The notes under the pieces: generated by a model
What the model saw: only the letters and a program-made list of their open reading frames with translations
What the model was told of the DNA's origin: nothing
Databases searched by the model: none
Made by a program: the position numbers and the translations under genes
Assembly: GCA_023238725.1 (NCBI GenBank)
Contig: CM041544.1
Span: forward strand, 5,538,001 to 5,602,000
Direction: 5' to 3'
DNA: 64,000 nt
Origin: Scortum barcoo
Lineage: Eukaryota > Chordata > Actinopteri > Centrarchiformes > Terapontidae
Shown: positions 36,660 to 47,649 of the stretch, one piece after another
Layout: each line of letters opens with the position of its first letter
Numbering within the stretch: position 1 is the stretch's first letter

Positions 36660-39600
36660 AATCAACAAGCCAACTATCAATCAACTATTGTACAGTATGT
36701 TCTTTATTATAGCTCAATCACTCAAAAATACTAATACATTTTAACTTAGCTACCACTAAACTTAAAATGATCTTTCCAGCATCCACACGTTTTCCCTGTC
36801 TGGACATCTTTTCAACTGCATGTATATCAGGTCTCTCTTTGTGAACAGTGAGGCGATCACCCTGGACCCGTGTGACCGCGTCGCTGTTGATCCACAGTAA
36901 CCTGGTGGCAGGCATTAAGAATAAGTATTAAAAACTAATAAAAATAACCCATCTTCTCACTGTTGGTCTTGTTTGCTTATGTAGGTTATATAGAGGCATC
37001 AGTATTAAATTGAGGGTATTTCATAACTAGTTAGAAAATCCTTGTAGCTGCTTTCAATAACGATTTACAAAGCCAACACCCTGAGCCACTTTATTTGCCT
37101 CAAAAGTGAACCTGGCAGTCTCACAGAGTGTTTTTTGATCTTGCTGCTGCACTTGAATTTAACCACCTGAAGTCACTGGGTTGAACAGCTTTCCAGATCT
37201 ACACGTAAGCACATTTCAGTTAGCTGGCAGGGAAATACAACCCCCAACTTACGGGTAAAGTTCAACAGCACATAATGAGCAATGAAGTAACCAGAACTCA
37301 ATTTAGGCAGCCTCTGTTTGTTTGACGTAAAGCTGGTTGTGTTTGTCTAACGTCGCAATGTTCCCAGTTATATAACTCAGGAAAGGGGAGCAGAGGTGCC
37401 CTCAGCCACCTCTGAGGAAATGATCCTCCTGGTGGACACAGAAAGACTCTGCTCTCAGGAATCTTATCAATGAAACAAAGAACTGGGCCAATGCTGTGAA
37501 TGTGGAGCTCTGAACGTGTGTGGAGGTGCCAGGTGGAAAACAGAGGCAGACATAAGACGATCAGCTTGTCTCATCGTTAATACATTACCCATCGTCTTTG
37601 TGGGCGCAGGGCTGAGTCAGAGCCCCGTTTGAAGTCTTCCAACCTCATTAGGAATCCGTTTGCTGATGGGGGATGAGGTCTCATCTTCTGCACGTCTTTG
37701 AGGACTAAGACCCTCAAGGAAATGGTTTGGATGCTTCTTTGATGTCTGCATCAAGGGATTGTGTGTTGCATCCCAGGAGAATGGTCCATTGTGGCTGTGA
37801 ATCCACGTCTTCCAATCCCATTCGCACAAACACACACAGATATTGTTTGATGTCTCAGAGTAAGGCCTCTTTCAGACAACAGATAGAAATCTAAACTTTT
37901 TTTCAAATGAGAGACTGTTTTATTTTCTGTGACTCTTCACCTTAATTCCTCTCTGATCATCCCTCTGTCCACTCTTTCTTTTTCACCTCCTACCACTTAC
38001 TGATTTTTCCAGGTGGGGGCTCTTTCATCCATGTGATTACAGCTGAAAGCCCGCTGATGGCTGCCCAACATTTCAACTAAGTGAAAGCCAATTTCTTGCA
38101 ACTAGCAATCAGTCGCAAATGGCCCGGCATGGTGACACGGAAGATTTTTGTAGAGGAGCCAGAAGACTTTATTCCTCCACAAACATCAACACGCCGTCAA
38201 AACGCACCTCAGTTTAGCCACAGCATTTCAATTATTGATCACCGAGAGGAAATGAGGTTACTGCCACAGCAAATGTTTATGCATACATCAACAAAGAAAA
38301 CCAGTTTAAAGATTATGAATATGATTTATTCACAGCCCAATGAATCATAAGCATTAACTGTTTACCTACATTTAATACACACACACACATTTTCACACCT
38401 TTTACTGACACACAGCTGACACTTCTAAGTATAAACAAGGGATATCTGTCTGTCTTTCTGTGCTTCGATCATCTCGACAACTGTTCATCTGACTGACTTC
38501 ACACTTGGTGGTAATATTGCTGAGGACCCAAAGAACGTAAGTGCCTGGTGTGAAATTGTTGAGATGTTCTCAAGGAAGCTGCACGCACAGGCACATTTTT
38601 GAACAGGCACGCTAAACTAGTATTAGTGTGTTGGTGTAATTCTGCGTAGCATAAAAGGTATAATGTGCTGTGGTAATAGCACAGTCTTAAACAGCAGGTG
38701 TTTACTGCTTCTTGCTGTGACTTGGAGCATGTGCAGGATAAAATTTACGCCGTGCTCTCCGTCAAAGTCACGGTTCTCCGAGGGAAAACCTTTGAAGGGA
38801 TAATATATTCTCTTTCTGATCAGACAAAAAACAACTGTTTGTGCAGGAAATTGCTTGTCCATGCTGTGCGGTTGTATATTAAAGATAAATGTTGAGGGCG
38901 ACAGCAGTGATCATGGAGAAAGGCATGTTTTCTTCTGACCTAGGATACTATTCTATTACATACTGTATTTCAGTAGCCTTTAATTTGTCCCTACTCAGTT
39001 TATTGTTTTTCTTAAGGGTCACCAGTTGAGTGATGATGACTGTTTATATTCTCTCAGAGGAGAAAATATGTTAACAACCGCTCTGTGTCTGAATAAAATC
39101 ACACCGACAGTCATCCCTCCAAGTTCTTTTCATCTTGTAACCTACTTAGAGATTCACCTCATGCTCCTTTGACTGTACGTCATTCTGAACTGAGCTTTAC
39201 TTTCTGTAGGAAGGATTACTTTTTACACTGTAATTACCATGGAAAATGTCACAGAGGTTGATTGCTATTCAGAATCAATTTTAGCGTTTGAGAAGATAAT
39301 CTAGGCGGCACATCAGTCTGTCATGATCTGTCAGTGAGCTGCAAGCTACCTGGAGGGACGTGAGCAACCCATTAATGATCCTCTATCTTGCATCCATCCA
39401 TCCAGCCATCCACTGGCAAGTTACTCACTCGCTGTTACATGAGGGAAGTGGCCTTCTGTTAAGCTAAAATATACAATTTTCTCCGGGCTGTTTCCCTCTG
39501 TTATATTAATTATAATAATTATAAAAATTGGTTAAGAAACATTATGAATACCAGCTTTAAAGTGACGGCAATGCCTGTAGGCAGGTCATTTTTTATTAAT

Positions 39601-42270
39601 ACTTTTTATCTAGATCAAATTCATGTCTTATGTATGGGATTGTGGTGGAAAGCCATGAAAGGTTTTTTTCATTTTCAAAGGAGTGAACAAAATGATTCCA
39701 TACAGTCCATGTGTATGGGAAAAGTTAGCGATACAGACAGCAAGAGTTTTCACATAAGGCAGGTATGTACAAGTGTAGGCAATGCAATTTATACATTATA
39801 CGTTACAGTCTTTAAATTTGCTAATTGACAAGCTTTTTACCTTAACTTGAATTAAGGGTTTACTGCACAGTGTAATGGCTTTCGAAAAATCGATCTCCTG
39901 AGAAAATGAAAACTCGATTTATGGCAGGGGTAAGGGGTAAGTGCCCCAACTTCTTTCTGTTGTCTTATTGCTGTTTGACTGATGTGGACAGGCAAATCTG
40001 ATGACACACTACTTATATCTGTGAACGCTTCTTAGTTAGTTGCATTGAGCATACTACCTGATCAGGGCTTTCTTCCTGTCAGCTATCAGCCAAACAGCTG
40101 TAGAATAACATCACCACTCGGCTGACTGGATCGCAGGTAAGACAGATTTTATTGTTCACTTGAAAATTAACGGACGGAAAATATATTCTCACCATCTCTG
40201 TGATACCTGCTAATTTTGGACTAAATGAAAGAATGAACACACACTTTTTCGCCTACTGCCTGTACATTAATGCTGAATGTAAGTGCAAAATGTTGCAAAA
40301 ATGAAAGGCAAACATTTATTACAAATGTAATGTCATGCCGTTTGCTGGAAATGATGTATTCAGCTCTCACATGCTAAAACACCGACTACATGATTATGAG
40401 CAGGAAAACGTAAGAGCATTCAGAACAAACTCTGTTAGATTTTCCTACAAGTGTTTTTTCTATGCTTGTATAAAACTGAGTCATAAATGTTCACAGTGCT
40501 ATTATGGGAGCAGAATGGCACGGGGAATGGACACATGCAGGCACTCGCAGTGAGCTTATTACAGCGTCACAACTTTCTCTGAAATCCTCATATAGGTTTT
40601 GACCTTTTACAGTTCACTTTAGAGAACATTAATGTCTCTCATTATATTGTGAACCTTTGTGCACATAGCACGTCACTGCAGTGCTCTTTGAGGTGCAGGA
40701 CGTCACCATATCTATATGTATAAGGGTAACATGGAAACCCAGTCCTGAGTGAAATATCGTAATGAAATTGTAGGTCCTGAGTGAGAGTTGTTCACCTTTT
40801 ATTTAAAGCAGAAGTGTCTGGCTTCTTTTAAAATAATCCATTGCATTTAAGCTCTTGGTAAACAAGAAGACGAAACTTCCACTCTTTTTTCTTTCTTTCT
40901 TTCTTTTTTTTTTGTAGCCATGCTAGCGCCAAGGCGGAATGTAAACGAATAAGAACGGCAATGTTGTTTGATCCGAACTAGAATATTTCAACCACTGTTG
41001 AATGGACTGTCATTATATTTCATACAGATGTTGATGTTCTCCAGTTAATTATTCTTACTAACTTTTTAAGTGCCAACAGGTTGCCATTTTTGCTTTTCAG
41101 TTTAGTGTCTCAATATCCACTAGATAGACTGTTATGATTTGGTACTGACATTTATGTAATATTTTGGTTATTTGGTTTTAAGGCTGACACTTTTTATCTG
41201 AAATTAGAACTTGAGTGTAACATATGAAATTTATGCGCAACAGACAATTTTTAGTAGTTTCTCTTGTGATTCAGCACAGTGCACTATGAAAATGTACTTA
41301 TTCACACATTCAAATTTCAAATGAATCGCATGTGAATCGAAGTTTATTCAAACTTGATTTTTGGGTTAGTGATAATCCTATTCATTGCCTTAGGCATTAT
41401 TACTCAAATGTGTCCAATACAATAACCAATTTCTTCAATATAATTATAAACATTGTTGATCAGTTTCAGGTGTACCTTGTGTTTAGTGCTAATAGCAAAC
41501 ATGCTAACATGCTATACTAAGAAGGTAAACATGTTCATGTTAGCACGCTATGAATAGCATGGCAGTAAGGTCTGTGTTCGAAAACCACATACTTACGTAC
41601 CACATACCTGATCAGTATGTACTGCATTCTAAATTAAACATTAAGTATGCATTTACCTGTCCACTCCCTGTCCACTGACTCAGCTGACCGTGTTGTTATT
41701 TGTTTGTTAGCTGAAAATATACATGGCTGTATTGTTAGAGTCCTCATGAATATTCATCACTACAACATGTGTATTCTTTTACATGTTTGTTTTTCTTATG
41801 TAACAAGCTACTGCTAGAGTCACCCTCTTATCTATTAGATTTGACAACATTGTTCTCTGGTTCTGTCGAGTTACTTTTTTAAGACACTTTTTCACCTTTT
41901 TAGTGATGATCTTATTGATACTCAAAACATTGCAGATGATAAAGATGGATTTTTGTATTGCTTAGCACAGTTTCCTATTGACGCTTTAATCTATTATAGA
42001 CTACTGTACCTGTCAAATCTATGAGCCTTGAGATACAATTATGAAACACTACAATGATCATTTGTAGGCACAGATGCCACAGCTGAGGGCTTTTTAAATT
42101 TTTTTTTTATCATGAATTACTCTTGCAAAAGCTATGTTTGACCTCCCAGATGTGATCACATCATTATCACTCTGATCATGTCTAATGAGCATGTGTGGGA
42201 GAACAATGGCATTTCTGTCTGATGATGAGCGGACATGCATCTGTGTGTAGGATGCAGACTATGTGATAAT
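36660..42270. other. gene-free AT-rich stretch
   Basis: No coding or RNA gene that I can support. It holds degenerate teleost repeat fragments near 38440-38570 (TCATCTCGACAACTGTTCAT, then GGTGGTAATATTGCTGAGGA) and near 41490-41660 (TGCTAATAGCAAACATGCTA, then CATACTTACGTACCACATAC), and a pyrimidine-rich tract at about 40883-40917. Confidence 0.5.
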
Positions 42271-42271
42271 G

Positions 42272-42318
42272 GTATATATTTTATATATATATATATATAT
42301 ATAGATATATATATATAT

Positions 42319-42361
<43 letters not shown>

Positions 42362-42370
42362 TACATATAT
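42272..42370 (+). repeat. compound (TA)n / (CA)n microsatellite
   Basis: Three TA runs separated by GA and CATA steps, ending in a short CA run. It is nearly self-complementary. Confidence 0.95.
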
Positions 42371-43044
42371 GATATGATGTCTCATCAACATTTGTATCCA
42401 CATTGTACAACAATATCATAACTTAACTTGTCAGAACAAGCTTATGTTGCCTGTCATAACTGGAAAAACTGATTTACTATGAGTGGAAATTGGGCGCAAG
42501 ATTTCACCCTGGATTGTTGTCAAATGATTTTAGCTTTATTTAAAGCCACCAGCAGATGCTCTCGACTCCCACGTTGCTTTCAGATGCGGTGGGGGTGGAC
42601 AGCCCGCCCGCATCAGCAAATTATTCTAAGCAAATAGCAACTGACAGAGAAAATGCGACGATCAATATTGTGCTCTGCTCACTTTCATGACAGAGCGTGC
42701 TGTGGAGGAGGTCTTGTAACGTGTTGTGGCAGTTAATGTCACTGCTGCAGTGATATAGATGTAGAGCTAATGCCAAGGACAAAATCGCTCACAGAGATGT
42801 AATTAACATTAGAGAATTCATTAGGTGTAATGAGGTGAAGCAGTTTTACATCTATTTTATTTGCTCATTTGCTCCTTTTTTATGATACTGGTGAAATATT
42901 CAGAAAACAGACACTTATTCTCAATTAAAAAAAAAAACAAAAAAACAAATTCAACTCATATAAGAGCATCGTGATGGATCCCTGGGGAAAACGCTTTAAA
43001 GTACAAATATCAATTGGGTTTCTTTTTTTTTTGTGAAGTCCCAG

Positions 43045-43218
43045 TTTGTCAAACACACAACTGCTTCACAGCAAACAGTCACTATCAGCCACCATGGACC
43101 AAGTGAAGCAGCACAATCTGTTCTACTGGAAGATTTACAGGGAAATACCATCAACGATGAACTGGAACCGCTGAGGCGTCGTGTCCAGCTGCTGTGCACC
43201 ACCTCTGCCTGGAAGTAG
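43045..43218 (+). other. possible terminal coding exon of an unidentified gene
   Basis: A long pyrimidine tract (about 43019-43032) leads to an AG at 43043-43044. It is followed by 57 open codons and a TAG at 43216-43218. The peptide includes SEAAQSVLLEDLQGN and DELEPLRRRVQLL and ends TTSAWK, with a protein-like composition and phase 0 at the acceptor. No AATAAA follows closely. I do not recognise the protein. Another frame has an ideal Kozak context (GCCACCATGG at 43088) but opens only 26 codons. Confidence 0.22.
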
Positions 43219-44301
43219 ATCAGAGGCGCCTCACAGTCGAGAGATTACAAGTGTCTAGAATTGGAAGGGATATTTAAAAAGGAAGTGGGTAAGAAGATTT
43301 GGAGGACAGACTTTGAGACGATCAATTTTTCTCTCTTAAAAACCTGCATGCATGTCTGATGCACAATGTGACCAATACAGGCGGAGTTAAAGCTGCTCTG
43401 ACACTGAGCTTCTAACCTGCGCTCTCTCTGCAGCTGTGAGGTTTAGTATATGATGCTGAGCTATTCAGGAGGAAACAGTCATCTAGTAAATGCAGAGCTG
43501 GAATACTACACTTTATATTATAAATCAATATCATAACTGTCTTTAATGAAGAATTTATATTTTATGTAGCAACAGAAAAACATTTGTTAGTGGTGTCAGA
43601 ACCTGATGACTCTGTTGTATTGTTTAACTAGTTTTCAGATCAAGTGTTGGCTTAATTTCACACAAGAAATTCTACCTTTTCTCCAACCAGTATTGATGCC
43701 TCAGCTGAGAGTATGTGCTGTCAGATCTACCCATTTGATGCTTTTCAAACCCAAACATGTCTCATAGTTCTCAGCACTCTGAAAAATATTCTGAGTCAGA
43801 TTCTTTAAAGGCCAAGTGCTTTGTGGGTCATTATAGCTGGTGCTAACACTGACTGTCAACATGCATTCATCAGTTCAGCTTATAGAACTGTGTGATAGCT
43901 ACATGAATGGAAAGTCTCCTGCTTGTGTTTCATATAAGTTGAATGTGTCTGAACCTGCATCCCAGTGCCAAGGTCAGGGAAAAAAGCCAGAAACATGATA
44001 ATGAAGTTTCATGAAAGATAATAGCTACTTGTTGTGTGACATCAGTGTCAGCATATAACTGAGTCGATATGTTCACAGCTGCATCTATAAAGCACTAACA
44101 TCTGCACAATCACTCAATTCATGCTGGATAATCAATTATTTGACATTTGAAAGAACTATTTTTGTTGCATTATAATAAGGAGAGTCTAACTTAGACATTG
44201 ACATGCTCATTGTTAAAAGTGTGAGTGTTAAACTGAGGGGAAAAGTGACAGATTATGTACTAATGACATTTGAAGCAGCATTCTCAGCAGAATGATGTGA
44301 A

Positions 44302-44325
44302 TGTGTGTGTGTGTGTGTGTGTGTG
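44302..44325 (+). repeat. (GT)n microsatellite
   Basis: About 12 pure GT units. Confidence 0.95.
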
Positions 44326-44472
44326 CCTGAAGGTGGTAGACAGCTTGGTGTTGTGTGTGCAAGGGGAGTACAGTATCTCAAGGACAAGGTCAGTGTGGAA
44401 GACACAGCAGGGAGAGGGGGAGGGAGAGCACCAGTGGAGAAACAAATTGAGCAAATTATGTAGAGGCTGGGG

Positions 44473-44705
44473 TCCTTCTGTGTGGAGTTTGCAGGCAGCA
44501 TGGTGGTGCAGTGGCTTCGCCTTGCAACAAGAGGGTTCATGTTTCTGTGTGGTTGTCCCTGAGAACATGGCTCCAAAGACATGCATGTTAGGGTAATTGG
44601 CGACTGATTTCCTGTAGGTGTCAATCTGAGTGGTTTGTCTGTTTCTATATGTGACTTTCTATGGGAAAGTTGCTGGGATAGGCTCCAGCACCCCCCATGA
44701 CTCTA
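44473..44705 (+). mobile_element. teleost SINE-like copy, rearranged
   Basis: The head GGCAGCATGGTGGTGCAGTG (44494 on), the middle CCAAAGACATGCATGTTAGG with GTAATTGGCGACTGATTTCC, and the tail GCTGGGATAGGCTCCAGCAC are the familiar words of a widespread fish tRNA-derived SINE. The phrase TCTGTGTGGAGTTTGCA, normally internal, precedes the head here (44477-44493), so the copy is shuffled or two copies overlap. It is not a functional tRNA gene: the B box is decayed. Confidence 0.7.
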
Positions 44706-45111
44706 TGTCATGCTAAATGCTAAGAGCGCTAGTAGGTGCAAACTTCCTTACGCTGATGCCATGCCAGCCTTCAATGTCTTGAACCGTGAACATTTCTTAG
44801 AGCTGCTGTTGGAAGTGTAGCTGGATAAGTGTGGTCACTGACAGCTGCATAGATTTTTCATCTGCATTCATTACTTGCTTTTTTCCAGCCTTTGCGTTGA
44901 GCCTAGCTTTCTATCTCATTTGCGGCCTTGGCTTTCATTTCTTCCCCTCCTGTCTCCTCCCATGATCCTCCTCCTTCATCACACTGTAGAGGAGGTGGTA
45001 AATGGTGAAAGCAGAGGAAGGCACTGCTGAGACAAATGAGAGGCAGACTCCTGCTGCAGTTGCCTGCTTCACACTTCTAATGAGCCCGCCTGTCCGTCCG
45101 TCCGCCTGCTA

Positions 45112-45133
45112 CCACACACACACACACACACAC
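45112..45133 (+). repeat. (CA)n microsatellite
   Basis: Eleven CA units. Confidence 0.9.
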
Positions 45134-45298
45134 TGACAAACCATACCTGACCACAGGGCATTGTTTATGGTGTCTCTGCACATTGCAGCTCAATCTTATT
45201 GCACAGACAGGACCTCAAAGCCATGGTCAGGTAAGCAAAAGTTATTTTTGGCATCAAAACTGCAGTTTTGTTTTTGTGTGTGAATGAGACCAAAAACC

Positions 45299-46980
45299 TT
45301 AAGGCACCACATACAATTATTAGGCAAGTGAGTATTTTGACCATATTGTCATTTTTATGCATACTTTCCAACTTCAAGTTGAATAAACTTGAATGCCTGT
45401 TGGATTTAAGCATACTAGGTTATGTGCATTTGTGTAATGAGGGAGGTGTGGCCTTAGGAGATCAACACCCTATATCAGGTGTGCACAATTATTAGGCAGC
45501 TTCTTTTCCTTAGGCAAAATGGGCCAGAAAAGAGATCTAACAGACTCTGAAAAGTCAAAAACTATAAAACATCTTTCAGAGCAGAGATTCCCAAATTGGG
45601 GGTCCCGACCCCGTGGGGGGTCGCAAGACGCTGAGGGGGGGTTGCGAGATGATTTTCACAATTCTTCTAAGGTGATTTTATATATATATATATATATAGA
45701 TATGTAGATATATATAAATATATAATACATGACTCTGGGGATAGTGGGGGTCGCCAGTCACTGTTATTATAGTATAGTTTTGTTGCAAATACCCAAAAGG
45801 ATCGCAAGAGACGTGTTAACGAGAGAAAAAGATGCAAATTAACTGCCAAAGATTTGAGAAGAATCAAACGTGAAGCTACCAGGAACCCATTATCCTCCAG
45901 TGCTGTCATATTCCAGAACTGCAACCAACCTGGAGTGTCCAGAAGTACGAGGTGTTCAGTGCTCAGAAACATGGCCAAGGTAAGAAAGGCTGAAACCCGA
46001 CCACCACTGAACAAGACACAGTTGAAACGAAGTTGAAACGCCATGACTGGGCCAAAAAATATCTGAAGACAGATTTTTCTAAGGTTTTATGGACTGATGA
46101 GATGAGAGTGACTCTTGATGGACCAGATGGATGGGCCCTGTGGCTGGATCAGCAATGGGCATAGGGCTCCACTCTGATTCAGATGCCAGCAAGGTGGAGG
46201 TGGGGTCCTGGTATGGGCTGGAATTATTAAAGATGAGCTTGTTGGACCTTTTTGGGTTGAAGATGGACTCAGAATCAGCTCCCAAACCTACTGCCAGTTT
46301 CTAGAAGACACTTTCTTCACACAGTGGTACAGGAAAAAGTCTGCATCTTTCAGGAAGACCATGATTTTTATGCAGGACAATGCTCCACTGCATGGCTAGC
46401 CAGTAAAGGCCTTAAAGATGAAAGAATAATGACATGGCCCCCTTCCTCACCTGACCTAAACCCTATTGAGAACTTGTGGGCCCTTCTTAAATGTGAGATG
46501 TACAGTGAATGAAAACAGTACACCTCTCTGAACAGTGTCTGGGAGGCTGTGGTTGCTGCTGCACAAAAAGTTGATGGTCAAGTGATCAAGAAACTGACAG
46601 ACTCCATGGATGGAAGACTTTTGAGTGTTATTGAAAAGAAGGGTGGCTATATTGGTCACTGATTTATTTTTTGAAATGTCAGAAATGTTTATTTGTAAAG
46701 ATTGAGTTGTTTATTATTCTGACTTTAAAAGATGAAAATAGTGAGATGGGAATATTTTTGTTTTTCTTGGAGTTGCGTAATAATTCTGCACACACAGATA
46801 TTCTCATACAAAAGCCTAAACCTCACTTTCACTTCCTTAAATATTCAGGTTTGAGGTTTATTAACAGGTTTGAGGTTTATTAACATTTTGGATTAACCAA
46901 GAGCACTGTTGTTGTTGTTGTTAAATAATAAAACGAATCCTCAAAAATGCAACTTGCCTAATAATTGTGCACGCAGTGTA
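45299..46980 (+). mobile_element. Tc1-like transposon broken by a second insertion
   Basis: The ends share CAATTATTAGGCAAG (about 45312 on, and inverted at 46951-46966). The right end reads TGCACGCAGTGTA to a TA at 46979-46980, while the left outermost bases are decayed. The plus strand encodes MGQKRDLTDSEKSKTIKHL (45519 on), then an insertion, then a HTH-like KRRVNERKRCKLTAKDLRRI. The catalytic blocks follow: WTDEMRVTLDGPDGW (46089 on), MQDNAPLH (about 46370) and NPIENLWALL (about 46459). Frameshifts and stops show it is dead. An inner copy of the end motif (TGTGCACAATTATTAGGC, 45480-45497) gives an IR/DR-like layout. A short direct duplication lies at about 46846-46880. Confidence 0.88.
45582..45776 (+). 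mobile_element. hAT-like fragment nested in the Tc1-like element
   Basis: It starts CAGAGATTCCCAAATTGGGG with the paired GTCCCGACCCC and GGGGGTCGCAAGA words typical of fish hAT-type ends, and contains a TA microsatellite (45678-45724). It interrupts the transposase reading frame after the first 20 or so codons. The second end is not recognisable and the expected 8-bp duplication (TTTCAGAG) is not found, so the insertion was followed by a deletion. Confidence 0.6.
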
Positions 46981-47242
46981 GTTCCTGATGCAAGAAATAT
47001 CTCTGTGTTTCTAGTCTAGCTGTAGACAAAAAGGACCAGAGTGATGTTTTTAAAATATGTGTAAGTGCTGTCTGAGTCATGAAATCACAAGTGTCAACAT
47101 AAGGAAGAATTAAAATTCTACTATATTGTCATCTGGTGATTACGGGTGAATGTACGGACATGAGAAGAGAGATGGAGGCAGGAAATGGGCAATAAACAGA
47201 GGGGGGTGATGCTGATGGTGCCCGCCTGTTTTTGTACTGCAG

Positions 47243-47631
47243 GGTACCGGCAGCCGATGCCTGCGGCACCCGCAGATCAATACAGACCAGCAGCCTACTT
47301 GAGAAGTGGTGAACTGACAAACCCCAGCTCTGCTTACCCTGAGGATGTTGTGCCTCCTGCTGCAGCCCATCCAAAACACTGACAGTTACTTGCACTGTTG
47401 ACTCACAGTGTCTGGCCACCTGTGTGCATTCATGCTCAATGATGGCGACTCAGTTTTACTGGTAGCATCTATTCAATTTATCAATTTATAGCAGTTCATT
47501 TAAAGTTTATTAATTTCAAAGGATGTGTGGGAGCTTGGGGATGTGTTGTTTAAGTTGTATTTATGCTACCTTTTCAGTACATGCATGTATAAATTGCAAC
47601 TGCTCCAGTTAATTTCAAAACACTAAATAAA
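47243..47631 (+). other. possible last exon with stop and poly(A) signal, gene unknown
   Basis: CCTGTTTTTGTACTGCAG forms a good acceptor ending at 47242. The frame then encodes 45 codons, including YRQPMPAAPADQYRPAAYL and AYPEDVVPP, and ends PAAAHPKH before TGA at 47380-47382. AATAAA follows at 47626-47631, giving a 3' UTR of about 245 nt. Composition is more GC-rich than the surroundings and rich in Pro and Ala. The minus strand is also open here, so coding is not proven. Protein family unknown. Confidence 0.3.
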
Positions 47632-47649
47632 AGCAATGTCACTACATTT

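Noticed and set aside
43088..43174. Short open frame with ideal Kozak context GCCACCATGG
   Set aside because: It opens only 26 codons before a stop. The overlapping frame with a splice acceptor is the better candidate.
44494..44580. tRNA gene in the SINE-like head
   Set aside because: The internal promoter is decayed and the arms do not fold as a tRNA. It is a retroposon relic.
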